From Actinomadura roseirufa (GTDB lineage Bacteria > Actinomycetota > Actinomycetes > Streptosporangiales > Streptosporangiaceae), in the NCBI RefSeq assembly GCF_900659635.1, contig NZ_CAACVB010000052.1:1-38581 (forward strand): a DNA stretch of 38,581 nt, written 5' to 3'. Each line of letters opens with the position of its first letter. Positions within the stretch are counted from its first letter, which is position 1. The position numbers and the translations under genes are program-made. Positions 17,668 through 25,168 of the stretch are shown here, piece by piece. The notes beneath the pieces were generated by a model that saw only the letters and a program-made list of their open reading frames with translations, was not told the origin of the DNA and ran no database searches.

Positions 17668-19523
17668 CCAGGACGCTGAACAGGACGCGTAACAGGTCGC
17701 GGGCGGCCCACCCGACGCCCCCGCGCGCGCCCCGCGCGCGACATGCCCGCCGCGTCCGGCCCGCGCTGGCGGCCGCCGCCGCGCTCACCCTCTGCGCCGC
17801 CGGCTGCGCGAACGTGCCCAGCGGCGGCCAGGTGATCACCGGGCGGCCCGCCGAGCGGGCCGAGCGGGTCGACGACCCCTACGTCCGGCTCATTCCCGTC
17901 CCGCCGCGCCCCAGCTGGGGTCCCGAGGAGATCGTCTCCGGTTTCCTGGCCGCCTCCGCGAGCTTCGACGACGACCACAAGGTCGCCAAGCAGTATCTCG
18001 ACGTCCAGAACTCCTGGAAGCCCGGGATGCGCCCCTACGTCACCGTCCTGCAGAACCGCATCCTCGATCCGCACGTGGTCAAGTCGTCCGGAGGCGAGGC
18101 CACCGTGCGCGTGACCGGGACCCAGCTCGGCACGATCAGCACCGACGGCCAGTACACGGCCGCGCCCAAGGACCTGGAGGCGACCTTCCAGCTCGCGCGG
18201 ACCCCGCAGGGGACGTGGCGCATCACCAACCTGCCCGGCGAGGAGAAGTCGGGGCTGCTGCTCACCAAGGACGACGTGCAACGTGCCATGCACACCGTCA
18301 ACCTGTACTTCTTCGCGCCCGACCAGCGCACCCTCGTCCCCAACGGGATCTTCCTGCCGGTGGTGAACCGCGAGACCCTGTCCGCCCGGCTCGTCCGGGC
18401 GCTCCTGGCCGGGCCGACGTCCTGGCTGCACGGCGCCGTCGAGAGCGCCTTCCCGGAGGGCACGGGCCTGCGCGGCGTCTCCATCGACAAGGACGTCGCC
18501 GTCGTCGACCTCACCAGGCAGGCCCGGGGCGGCAGCGTCGAGCGCATGTCCGCGCAGCTCGCCTGGACCCTGCGCCAGATGTCGGAGATCAAGCAGTTCC
18601 GGCTGCGGATCGACGGGGAGACCACCGCCCCGGCCGGCATGGACGCGACGCAGCCGGTCGGCGGATGGGCGGGCAACTCGCCCGACGGGCAGAACCCCTC
18701 GCAGCTGGCGAACCAGAACGCCTACGTCGCCGGCCCGTCCCGCTTCCTCGGCACCCTCGCGGGAGACCACGCCCAGCCCGTCGTGACGGGCGCCGCGGGA
18801 CGCCTCTCCCACCCGGTCGTCGCCCCCGACTACCGTGAGCTCGCCGGGCTGAACGACAAGGGCGACCAGGTCTTCACGGCCGCCCCCGTCACCGGCGCCC
18901 CCGGCGTCCGGCCGCTGCTGACCGCGCACCGCGGCGCCCGCTTCACGGCCCCCTCCTGGAGCCGGGACGGCACCCTGTGGACCGTGGAGAGCAAGGCCGA
19001 CGAGTCCTGGCTCTGGGTGCGCCCGCGCGGGGAACGGCCCGTCCTCGCCGCCCACTGGGGACTCGGCGGACGTCAGGTCCTCGCCTTCCGCGTCGCCCGC
19101 GACAGCGTCCGCGCGGCCGTCATCGTCAAGCTCGACAACCGCCCTCAGGTCCAGATCGGCCGTATCGCCCACGCCCAGGACGGCTCCCTGGACGTCGGCT
19201 CCTTCCTGCCGGTCAGCTCCGAGATGGAGGACGCGATAGACCTGGCCTGGCGCGACTACCAGACCTTCGCGATCCTCGGCCGAGCCAAGCACGACTCCCG
19301 CTCGCTGCCCTACCTCATGCCGGTCAGCGGCGCCCCCATCAGCTCCCTGGGCGTCGGTGCCCTCGGCGAGCCCCGCACGATCGCCGCGGCGCCCGGCGCG
19401 CCCGTCCTCATCGGTACCCGCAGCGCCGAGAAGGACAGCGTCTGCCGCCAGCGCACCGCCGACAAGTCCTACAGCGAGTGGATCTGCCCGACCGCGGCGA
19501 AGGACCCGAGCTACCCCGGCTGA
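17664..19523 (+). CDS. lpqB: Lipoprotein LpqB (MtrAB-associated)
   Basis: A 619-residue lipoprotein. The signal region is unusually Arg-rich (residues 1-32), followed by ALAAAAALTLCAAGC with lipobox Cys48. A GerMN domain lies around residues 200-300 (LYFFAPDQRTLVPNG, LLAGPTSWLHGAVESAFPEG), then a beta-propeller-like C-terminal region. LpqB interacts with the sensor part of MtrB and modulates MtrA phosphorylation in mycobacteria, and this operon position supports the same role. The start overlaps the mtrB stop as GTGA and has GGAGGCAGGAGA before it. Confidence 0.95.
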   Translation: MTRTLNRTRNRSRAAHPTPPRAPRARHARRVRPALAAAAALTLCAAGCANVPSGGQVITGRPAERAERVDDPYVRLIPVPPRPSWGPEEIVSGFLAASASFDDDHKVAKQYLDVQNSWKPGMRPYVTVLQNRILDPHVVKSSGGEATVRVTGTQLGTISTDGQYTAAPKDLEATFQLARTPQGTWRITNLPGEEKSGLLLTKDDVQRAMHTVNLYFFAPDQRTLVPNGIFLPVVNRETLSARLVRALLAGPTSWLHGAVESAFPEGTGLRGVSIDKDVAVVDLTRQARGGSVERMSAQLAWTLRQMSEIKQFRLRIDGETTAPAGMDATQPVGGWAGNSPDGQNPSQLANQNAYVAGPSRFLGTLAGDHAQPVVTGAAGRLSHPVVAPDYRELAGLNDKGDQVFTAAPVTGAPGVRPLLTAHRGARFTAPSWSRDGTLWTVESKADESWLWVRPRGERPVLAAHWGLGGRQVLAFRVARDSVRAAVIVKLDNRPQVQIGRIAHAQDGSLDVGSFLPVSSEMEDAIDLAWRDYQTFAILGRAKHDSRSLPYLMPVSGAPISSLGVGALGEPRTIAAAPGAPVLIGTRSAEKDSVCRQRTADKSYSEWICPTAAKDPSYPG

Positions 19524-19540
19524 GCCGGCCCCGCGCCGCG

Positions 19541-19582
19541 TCGTCCACAGGGCGGACCGGCCCGCGGGCCGAGTTATCCACA
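19541..19582 (+). promoter_or_regulatory. Two DnaA-box-like sequences upstream of comF
   Basis: TTATCCACA at 19574-19582 is a perfect classical DnaA box. TCGTCCACA at 19541-19549 is one base from the actinomycete form TTGTCCACA. They lie in the same orientation 33 bp apart in the lpqB-comF gap. Two boxes are far too few for an origin but could bind DnaA as a regulator. Confidence 0.45.
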
Positions 19583-19626
19583 GTTCGAGGAAAGGATGCC
19601 GGCGGCCGGGCGCGGCGGGCATCGTC

Positions 19627-20922
19627 ATGGCCATGAGCCTCTTCGACGATCTGATCGAGCTGATCCTTCCCACCCGCTGCGCCGGCTGCGGCCGCGAGCA
19701 CACCCCGCTGTGCGTCGCCTGCGCCGGGCCGCTCCAGGCGTCCGCGCGCCTCCTCCCGGCTTCCGGGCGGACGCCGCACACTCTGACGCCGCACACCCGG
19801 ACGCCTCGCACCTGGACGGTCGCGACCTACGAGGGCCCCGTCCGCACGCTCCTGGCCGCCTACAAGGAACGCGGCCGCACATCCTTAGTGGTCCCACTGG
19901 GTGAAGCGCTCGCCAGAGCCGTCCAGGCGTCTCTTGAGGGATCTTCCGCCCCAAGCCCCGCCACCCTTACCCAACCCAGCGTCGACACCTCGCCCACGCT
20001 CCCCGAAGCCGTCCCAGGCGCATCCCCAGGCGGCATGCCTCCCCCGCTCACCGACGCTCTCCCGACGGCATCGCCCGGCCCGTCCTCAGGTGGCCCGCAC
20101 GGTCCTCCCGGCCCACAACCTCAGATCCGCAGAGTCTCCCCGGCCGTATCGCGACAAACCGTCCCGGCCACCTCGTCCGGTGCCGTCCCGGCCATCCGGA
20201 CTGGGGCGCCTCTTGATCTTCCTCGCGGTGCTCCTACGGAGTCCGTCTCCGGCGTGAGCAGTGATCGTGCGTCCGGTGAACTGCCCGTTGCACGGTCCAA
20301 GCCCCCTCGCCCGTCCGCCTCCCCGGGGATCGCTTCGGAGGCTTCACCGGCCCTTTCCGAGACCCGGGCCGAAGGCGTGCCCCAAGCCCTGGGCGGTGGG
20401 CATGCTGATGGCTCGCCGGGGGCCGGCGAGAAGGGCTCCGGCTTGCCGCCCCGGCTGCGCGCCCGCTCGGGCGGCTTCGGGGGAGGCCGGCCACCCGTGG
20501 CGGCGTCCAGACGGGGGCCACCGCGTGCTTTATCGGCCGAGCCCGGGGTGCTGGTGGTGGGTGTGCCCTCGGCCCGCAGAGCGACCCGCCGGCGGGGGCA
20601 CGATCCTCTGAGGGGGATGATCGACGTCGCCGTCGAGATCCTGCGGGCGGACGGCATCGACGTGTCGGCGGTGACCGGGCTGCGCCAGCGCAGGCGGGTG
20701 GCCGACCAGGCAGCGCTCACGATGGCGCAGCGGGCCGCCAACCTGGCCGGTGCCCTTGAGGCCGTCCCGGAGCGGGTCCGGGACCGGAGGGTCGTCCTGG
20801 CCGACGACGTGATCACCACCGGCGCGTCGCTGGCCGAGGCGGCGCGGGCGCTGCGCTCGGCCGGCGCCGAGGTGGTCGCCGCCGCCACCGTCGCGGCGAC
20901 GCCCCTGCGCCGATCGCGTTGA
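19627..20922 (+). CDS. ComF-family phosphoribosyltransferase-like protein with a large disordered insert
   Basis: 431 residues from ATG 19627 (or 19633), against about 230-260 for typical family members. The N-terminus has a double CxxC zinc motif (C18, C21, C29, C32), followed by YEGPVRTLLAAYKERGRTSLVVPLGEALARA. The C-terminus is the phosphoribosyltransferase domain: VVGVPSARRATRRRGHDP at about 310-327 and the PRPP loop RVVLADDVITTGAS. Between them, about residues 104-306 (nt 19936-20545) are Pro/Ser/Gly/Ala-rich with less GC-biased third positions than the flanks. ComF proteins take part in DNA uptake or recombination in some bacteria; the actinobacterial role is unclear. The earlier open frame overlaps lpqB and has no start support. 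Confidence 0.88.
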   Translation: MAMSLFDDLIELILPTRCAGCGREHTPLCVACAGPLQASARLLPASGRTPHTLTPHTRTPRTWTVATYEGPVRTLLAAYKERGRTSLVVPLGEALARAVQASLEGSSAPSPATLTQPSVDTSPTLPEAVPGASPGGMPPPLTDALPTASPGPSSGGPHGPPGPQPQIRRVSPAVSRQTVPATSSGAVPAIRTGAPLDLPRGAPTESVSGVSSDRASGELPVARSKPPRPSASPGIASEASPALSETRAEGVPQALGGGHADGSPGAGEKGSGLPPRLRARSGGFGGGRPPVAASRRGPPRALSAEPGVLVVGVPSARRATRRRGHDPLRGMIDVAVEILRADGIDVSAVTGLRQRRRVADQAALTMAQRAANLAGALEAVPERVRDRRVVLADDVITTGASLAEAARALRSAGAEVVAAATVAATPLRRSR

Positions 20923-21012
20923 TCTCTTTCGCGCTCCCTCGCCGGAGCGGCGATCAATGACCATACGTAGCCACGGCGACGGCGGACCCGGTCGACCGCG
21001 GTGGAGAAATGG

Positions 21013-21028
21013 GGTGATGTGAGTCACA
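21013..21028. promoter_or_regulatory. CRP-like binding site upstream of hpf
   Basis: GGTGATGTGAGTCACA matches the CRP pattern TGTGA-N6-TCACA at 9 of 10 positions and the Streptomyces Crp pattern GTG-N6-GNCAC exactly at its core (21014-21027). It lies about 600 nt upstream of the hpf start and 250 nt upstream of the candidate promoter, so its target is uncertain. Confidence 0.45.
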
Positions 21029-21080
21029 TGGGGATCGCGGTGCGTCATGGGCATGCAGAGCGTCCCTAAACTCACCGGCC

Positions 21081-21100
21081 GGTCAGGTCGATCTGACCTG
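21081..21100. repeat. Two overlapping inverted repeats
   Basis: GGTCAG (21081-21086)/CTGACC (21093-21098) and CAGGTC (21084-21089)/GACCTG (21095-21100) are both perfect and interleave. The arrangement suggests a protein-binding site or a short hairpin following comF. Confidence 0.4.
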
Positions 21101-21299
21101 GGCGTCGGGAGTGCCGGGCGGGCGCCGAAACCGCCTCCGGGAGGGGCGCCCGGTGGAATGTGATGAGCGTCGCCCGGCGCCCGTGCGGCCCTGCCCAGGC
21201 CACCGGCGATGACGGTCCGTGAGTTTTTCCTTGGTTCACCCCCCTGACATTCGTGGCGTAAGGGGTTAGCGTTCCTGACATGGCACCCGCCCGGGTCCG

Positions 21300-21630
21300 T
21301 GGTTGCGTCGGATCGCAGTGCTCGTCAGGAGCACGGAAGGCGGTCCGGCTAGCCGATGCCAGGCGCAGGCGAAACGGCCCACGTAAGGCGACTTCTCGTC
21401 GACCGATCACGGTGCGCCTTAGAGGTAAGTCCTGCCCCGTCGAAGGATCCGACATCCTTCGAACCGGGAGAAGGGCAGTAGTGGCGAGAGCGCCGCGAGC
21501 CCCTCAGCAGGCGGATGTGGGGACGAAGACCAGGTCGGCCGGGCGGGTGCGACCCACCGAGCTGTGGTGGTCGGCCGGGGCGGACAGGAGCCCCGGACGG
21601 ACGGCAATCGCAACCGGGAGAAGGGGGTCC
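21300..21630 (+). ncRNA. Candidate raiA RNA (structured leader of hpf/raiA)
   Basis: The region just before hpf (also called raiA) can form several stems in order: GTGCTC/GAGCAC (21318-21323/21329-21334), the palindrome CGGCTAGCCG (21346-21355), TAAGGCG/CGCCTTA (21384-21390/21415-21421), and a nested element in which CTGCCC/GGGCAG (21432-21437/21473-21478) encloses TCGAAGGAT/ATCCTTCGA (21440-21448/21454-21462). A GGCG-AGAG-CGCC hairpin follows at 21482-21493. The raiA RNA motif is known in Firmicutes and Actinobacteria and commonly lies between comF and raiA, exactly this context. The boundaries are approximate, and I cannot confirm the consensus without a covariance search. Confidence 0.5.
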
Positions 21631-21633
21631 CGC

Positions 21634-22290
21634 GTGGACATCATCGTGAGGGGCCGGCACACCGAGGTCAACGACAGGTTCCGCCAGCACGTCGACAACA
21701 AGCTGGCCAAGATCGAGCGGCTTAATCAGAAGGTCATCCGGGTGGACGTGGAGGTGTCCGAGGAACGTAACCCACGGCTGGCCGACCAGCGCGAACGAGT
21801 GGAGCTCACGATCCGCTCCCGCGGCCCGGTGATCCGGGCGGAGGCCGCGGCCGACGACCGGTACGGCGCCCTCGACCTGGCGCTCGGCAAGCTCGAGTCG
21901 CGGCTGCGCCGCGACGGCGAGCGGCGCAAGGCCCACGGTGGCAAGGCCCGCGCCAAGCCCGTCGTCACCGAGCCGCTCCTGGAACCGGAGCCGGCGCGCA
22001 CGCCCCGGGAGACCCCCGCGGCGCCGGCCGGGGAGCGCCCCGGCACCGTCGAGCGGGAGACCCCCGCCGACGAGCACCTCGTCCCGATCCCCATGGAGGG
22101 CGACGGCCCCATCGTCGTCCGCGAGAAATTCCACGAGGCCGAGCCGATGGGCATCGAGCAGGCCCTTCTGGAGATGGAGCTCGTGGGACACGACTTCTAC
22201 CTCTACCGCGACAAGGCCACGGGCCACCCCTCGGTGGTCTACCGGAGGCGAGGCTGGGACTACGGAGTCATCAGGCTCGTCGAAGAGTGA
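21634..22290 (+). CDS. hpf: Ribosome hibernation-promoting factor, long form (HPF/RaiA)
   Basis: A 218-residue long-form hibernation factor that binds the 30S subunit and pairs ribosomes into inactive 100S dimers in slow growth. The S30AE domain spans about residues 1-98 (VDIIVRGRHTEVNDRF, RVDVEVSEERNP). A Pro/Glu-rich linker covers about 99-159. The C-terminal dimerisation domain covers about 160-218 (PMGIEQALLEMELVGHDFYLY, RRRGWDYGVIRLVE). GTG 21634 is preceded by GAGAAGGGGG. An in-frame GTG at 21481 has a near-copy of the same ribosome-binding site and would add 51 residues not typical of the family. Proximity to secA is conserved in actinobacteria. Confidence 0.95.
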   Translation: MDIIVRGRHTEVNDRFRQHVDNKLAKIERLNQKVIRVDVEVSEERNPRLADQRERVELTIRSRGPVIRAEAAADDRYGALDLALGKLESRLRRDGERRKAHGGKARAKPVVTEPLLEPEPARTPRETPAAPAGERPGTVERETPADEHLVPIPMEGDGPIVVREKFHEAEPMGIEQALLEMELVGHDFYLYRDKATGHPSVVYRRRGWDYGVIRLVEE

Positions 22291-22389
22291 TGCGCCACTC
22301 GCGTCACGTCACGGCCCCGAACGTGTAATGATCTAAACGGCGTACCAGCCGATCCGCGGACGCGGTGGTCCGGGCGACCGGGTACGTGC

Positions 22390-22408
22390 CGAGCCCCGCG
22401 CGGGCTCG
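22390..22408. terminator. Possible terminator downstream of hpf
   Basis: CGAGCCC (22390-22396) and GGGCTCG (22402-22408) form a perfect 7-bp stem with a 5-nt loop about 100 nt past the hpf stop. It is a modest candidate in GC-rich surroundings. Confidence 0.35.
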
Positions 22409-23190
22409 TCCGGCCGGTCCCCGCGTCACCCGCCCACCGCTCCGCGGCGGCGTCCGCCCGGCCCGGACGTCCCGGGCCCGCGGCGACCCCGCCCCGGGAA
22501 CCTCCCGAGGCTCAGATCAGTTCACCCGGAAGGACCTCTCCACCCAGGCCCCGACACACCGCACACCCGATCCGTACCGCCTGGCCGGTCCATCCGAGCG
22601 AACACGGGCCGGCGTCCACCCCGCCGAAGGCGAGCCGGCCCCGAACACCACCCCGGGGCCCGAGCGCCGCGAGGTCACGAACGCCGGTCCGCCCGTCGAC
22701 TTCCTGAAGCAGCCCCGACTATCACCACCCTCGCACCCTCCGGGTCGCGCAAGGCTGGAAGCACCCCACGACAAGCACCATGAACCAGACCCCGGAACAC
22801 CGTGCTCTGCCCGGGACGAAGCGGGCCGGGCGGCCCGAGCCTGGGTCGATCACGCTCTGGCCGCGGTTTCGGGTGCGCGATATCCGGTACCGCCCGGATA
22901 CACAGACCACTCCGGTAAGTGAGAATCTCGACCCGCGACCGGTAGTGCCCCAGCCCCACCGGACCGCCACCAACGTGGACGCCCCATCGTCCGGCCCCAC
23001 CCACGCGAACCCGACGACGCCCCACGAGGAGCCCACGCCGTCTCACACCGCCCCCGCGACGATCCCGGCGGCGGAGCCCCAAGAGCCACCCGACGAAGCC
23101 CCCGACCGCCGCCGGAAGCCCCACGACACCGCCGCGAACCAAGCCACCGGCTCCCACCCCCACCCGAGAGCGCACCCACGCCCCCGACGC

Positions 23191-23502
23191 TTCCCCACCC
23201 CCTCCAACAGCCCCCTGAGCCCGCCCCAGCCAAGCGAAGAGCACCCGAAGTGCTCGGGGGTGGCTGGCCGCCACGGGGACGCGCCAGTGCGCCGTGTCGG
23301 TCCCTGGCTCCACTCAGGTGCGGGAGCGCTGTTGTGCCCGTGGTGTTTTCCGACCTCCTCTAACGCCCCCCTGAGCCCGCCTCAGTCAAGCGAAGAGCAC
23401 CTGAGGTGCTGCGAAGTGTCAGGCCGCCACGGGGACGCACCGGTGTGGCGTGTCGGTCCCTGGGGCCGTTCTGGAGCGGGAGTGCTTTCGCGGCCTCGGT
23501 GG
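23191..23502 (+). repeat. Two tandem copies of a 156-bp repeat
   Basis: Copy A (23191-23346) and copy B (23347-23502) share long exact runs at a constant 156-bp offset: CCCCCTGAGCCCGCC, CAAGCGAAGAGCACC, GGCCGCCACGGGGACGC and CGTGTCGGTCCCTGG. Each copy contains a hairpin at the same place, GAGCAC/GTGCTC in A and AGCACC/GGTGCT in B, so paired bases changed while pairing was kept. The period is a multiple of three, but codon bias does not support coding. No third copy is evident. Confidence 0.8.
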
Positions 23503-24102
23503 TTCCCTGGCTGTTCGTGCACGGGACTGCCGTCGGTCAGATGGCTCGCTTGCGGCTGGGCCGGTCACGGCGTGCAGGTGGTGGCCGACGGGCGAGTGTC
23601 GGGCTCTGGAGGGTTCTGGCTTTGTGACGGTGGGGGCCCGGGTGCCGTGGCCTGGGGCCGTCTCTGTGCGGAAGTGATCTCGGGTGTGGGGAGTTCTCCT
23701 TCCAATGCCTGCTCTGGTCGTGGTGCGTGTGGGGCTGTGACGGGGCCTGAGGCGTCTCGCTGCCGTGAGGTCGTGGTCGAGCGAGGTGTTGGGAGCTCGG
23801 GGCGTTCGCGGGCTACCGGGCGGCGTGCCCGTGGGCCGGGCGGTCGTGGCGTGTGGGCGGGTTTGGGGCGTGGGGCTTTGGTGGGGGCCGGTGGCTCTGC
23901 CGGGGCTCGTTGTCGGGTGGGGCGGGTGTGGAGCGGGTTCGGGGCCGGGAGCCGTGTGCGTGCTGAGGCTTGGGCTTGGGCGACTTCGTTTGGCGGTGAC
24001 GGTGGTGCGTGCGTGCGCGCGCCGCGTGGGCGGGCGAAGATGCATGGACAGGTTTGGACGGCGAGACCGGCGGTGGCGTCGGGCACGTTAGGGAAGCAGG
24101 AA

Positions 24103-24120
24103 CCCGGGGACGTCCCCGGG
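24103..24120. repeat. Perfect 18-bp palindrome
   Basis: CCCGGGGACGTCCCCGGG reads the same on both strands. Two more CCCGGG blocks follow within 30 nt in repeated contexts (CAGGAACCCGGG occurs twice). It may be a terminator-like hairpin or part of the repeat-rich region. Confidence 0.5.
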
Positions 24121-24321
24121 CCGCAGGAACCCGGGCTGAAACCCGGGGCAGGACCCGGAGCGGTGCCGGGGCCCGGTGGGACGACCACCGGGGTTCCGCG
24201 GCGGTTCTGGGAGCACGGCACCCCGGTGAGGTCCGTGGGTGCGTGCGCCCGTGAGCATCCGGGGTCGTCCCCGGGACCGAACCCTCCGGTAGGACCAGAT
24301 CACTGACAGTGAAGGGGGGAA

Positions 24322-24342
24322 GCGGCGTCTCCTCCACGCCGC
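24322..24342 (+). promoter_or_regulatory. Hairpin just before the response regulator start
   Basis: GCGGCGT (24322-24328) pairs with ACGCCGC (24336-24342) around the loop CTCCTCC. It lies between a purine-rich AAGGGGGGAA segment (24312-24321) and GTG 24350. No Shine-Dalgarno sequence lies between hairpin and start, so the hairpin could bring the upstream one closer or regulate initiation. Confidence 0.45.
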
Positions 24343-24349
24343 GACTCAG

Positions 24350-25117
24350 GTGAGCGAGAAACCCGAGGCTCGCGGCGCCGCGGCCGTGCCCCGTCAGGGC
24401 GGGGCCGGTGCGGCTCCCGCCGGCCGGGAAGCGACGGGGCCGCCCGGCGCGGCGGATCCGATCCGCGTACTGATCGTCGACGACCACGCGCTGTTCCGCC
24501 GTGGCCTGGAGATGGTCCTGCAGGGCGAGGACGACATCGAGGTCATCGGTGAGGGCGGCGACGGGCACGAGGCCGTCGAGATGGCCGGCGACCTGCTGCC
24601 CGACGTCGTCCTGATGGACATCAGGATGCCGCGCCGCAGCGGCATCGAGGCGTGCACGGCCATCAAGGACGCGGCGCCCAGCGCCAAGATCGTCATGCTG
24701 ACCATCAGCGACGAGGAGGAGGACCTCTTCGAGGCGATCAAGGCGGGGGCGAGCGGCTACCTGCTCAAGGAGATATCGATCGACGAGGTGCCGCAGGCCG
24801 TCCGCGCCGTGCACGGCGGCCAGTCGCTGATCAGCCCATCGATGGCGTCCAAGCTCATCACCGAGTTCGCCGCGCTCGCCAAGCGCAGCGAGGAGCGCAC
24901 GCAGCAGGTCCCCGCGCCGCGCCTCACCGAGCGCGAGATGGAGGTCCTGAGGCTCGTCGCGCGCGGCCTCGGCAACCGGGAGATCGCCCGGGAGCTGTTC
25001 ATCTCCGAGAACACGGTGAAGAACCACGTCCGCAACATCCTGGAGAAGCTGCAACTCCACTCGCGGATGGAGGCCGTCGTGTACGCCGTCCGCGAGAAAC
25101 TCCTGGAGATCACCTGA
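24350..25117 (+). CDS. NarL/LuxR-type two-component response regulator
   Basis: A 255-residue cytosolic response regulator. A Gly/Ala/Pro-rich leader (about 1-36) is followed by a receiver domain (about 38-155) with VDDH, phospho-acceptor D90 in LMDIRMP, the conserved T in MLTIS and K in LLKE. The LuxR-type helix-turn-helix lies near the C-terminus ([37 protein letters not shown]). No histidine kinase is encoded nearby, so it is an orphan here. A closely similar regulator sits at the same place beside hpf and secA in streptomycetes. The GTG start lacks a nearby ribosome-binding site; a later GTG at 24386 is possible, so the leader length is uncertain. Confidence 0.93.
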   Translation: MSEKPEARGAAAVPRQGGAGAAPAGREATGPPGAADPIRVLIVDDHALFRRGLEMVLQGEDDIEVIGEGGDGHEAVEMAGDLLPDVVLMDIRMPRRSGIEACTAIKDAAPSAKIVMLTISDEEEDLFEAIKAGASGYLLKEISIDEVPQAVRAVHGGQSLISPSMASKLITEFAALAKRSEERTQQVPAPRLTEREMEVLRLVARGLGNREIARELFISENTVKNHVRNILEKLQLHSRMEAVVYAVREKLLEIT

Positions 25118-25155
25118 CTCGGCACCGGCAATCCCGCTTTGTCGGTGTTGTGTCG

Positions 25156-25168
25156 TAGCATTCCCGGC
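25156..25168 (+). promoter_or_regulatory. Leaderless promoter of the YcaQ-like gene
   Basis: TAGCAT at 25156-25161 is a -10-like hexamer followed by exactly 7 nt and then GTG 25169, so the transcript would begin at the start codon. No Shine-Dalgarno sequence is present. The site lies in the 51-nt gap after the response regulator gene, so the two genes need not be co-transcribed. Confidence 0.5.

Larger units (their letters stand above)
20923..21633 (+). other. Long intergenic region between comF and hpf
   Basis: 711 nt without a convincing gene. It holds a CRP-like palindrome (21013-21028), overlapping inverted repeats at 21081-21100, an AT-richer promoter-like stretch around 21220-21280 (GAGTTTTTCCTTGG, GTAAGGGGTTAGCG) and then about 320 nt of highly structured sequence just before hpf. 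The open frame through it lacks coding character and matches the hpf family only after 21634. Confidence 0.5.
22291..24349. other. About 2 kb without convincing genes; strand-composition switch
   Basis: Long open frames exist on both strands, but none resembles a known family and all are low in complexity. In the longest plus-strand frame (22780-24306) only about two-thirds of third codon positions in the repeat are G or C, far below the neighbouring genes. The plus strand is C/A-rich from about 22930 to 23225 and G/T-rich from about 23590 to 24060, with a 156-bp tandem repeat between. Palindromes occur at 22390-22408, 24103-24120 and 24259-24274. A decayed gene pair, a long RNA or simple-sequence expansion are all possible. 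Confidence 0.55.

Noticed and set aside
19541..19582. Replication origin
   Set aside because: Only two DnaA-like boxes and none of the usual neighbours (dnaA, dnaN, parAB).
22365..22922. A 185-codon plus-strand frame after hpf
   Set aside because: Pro/Arg-rich and without domain, conserved start or good codon bias; kept only as part of the gene-free region.
23419..24045. Minus-strand Pro/Thr/Arg/His-rich frame as a gene
   Set aside because: It is the complement of G/T-rich DNA, with no ribosome-binding support or family resemblance.
22780..24306. A 508-codon plus-strand frame as a real gene
   Set aside because: Low complexity, poor third-position GC bias, composition change in the middle and no recognisable domain.
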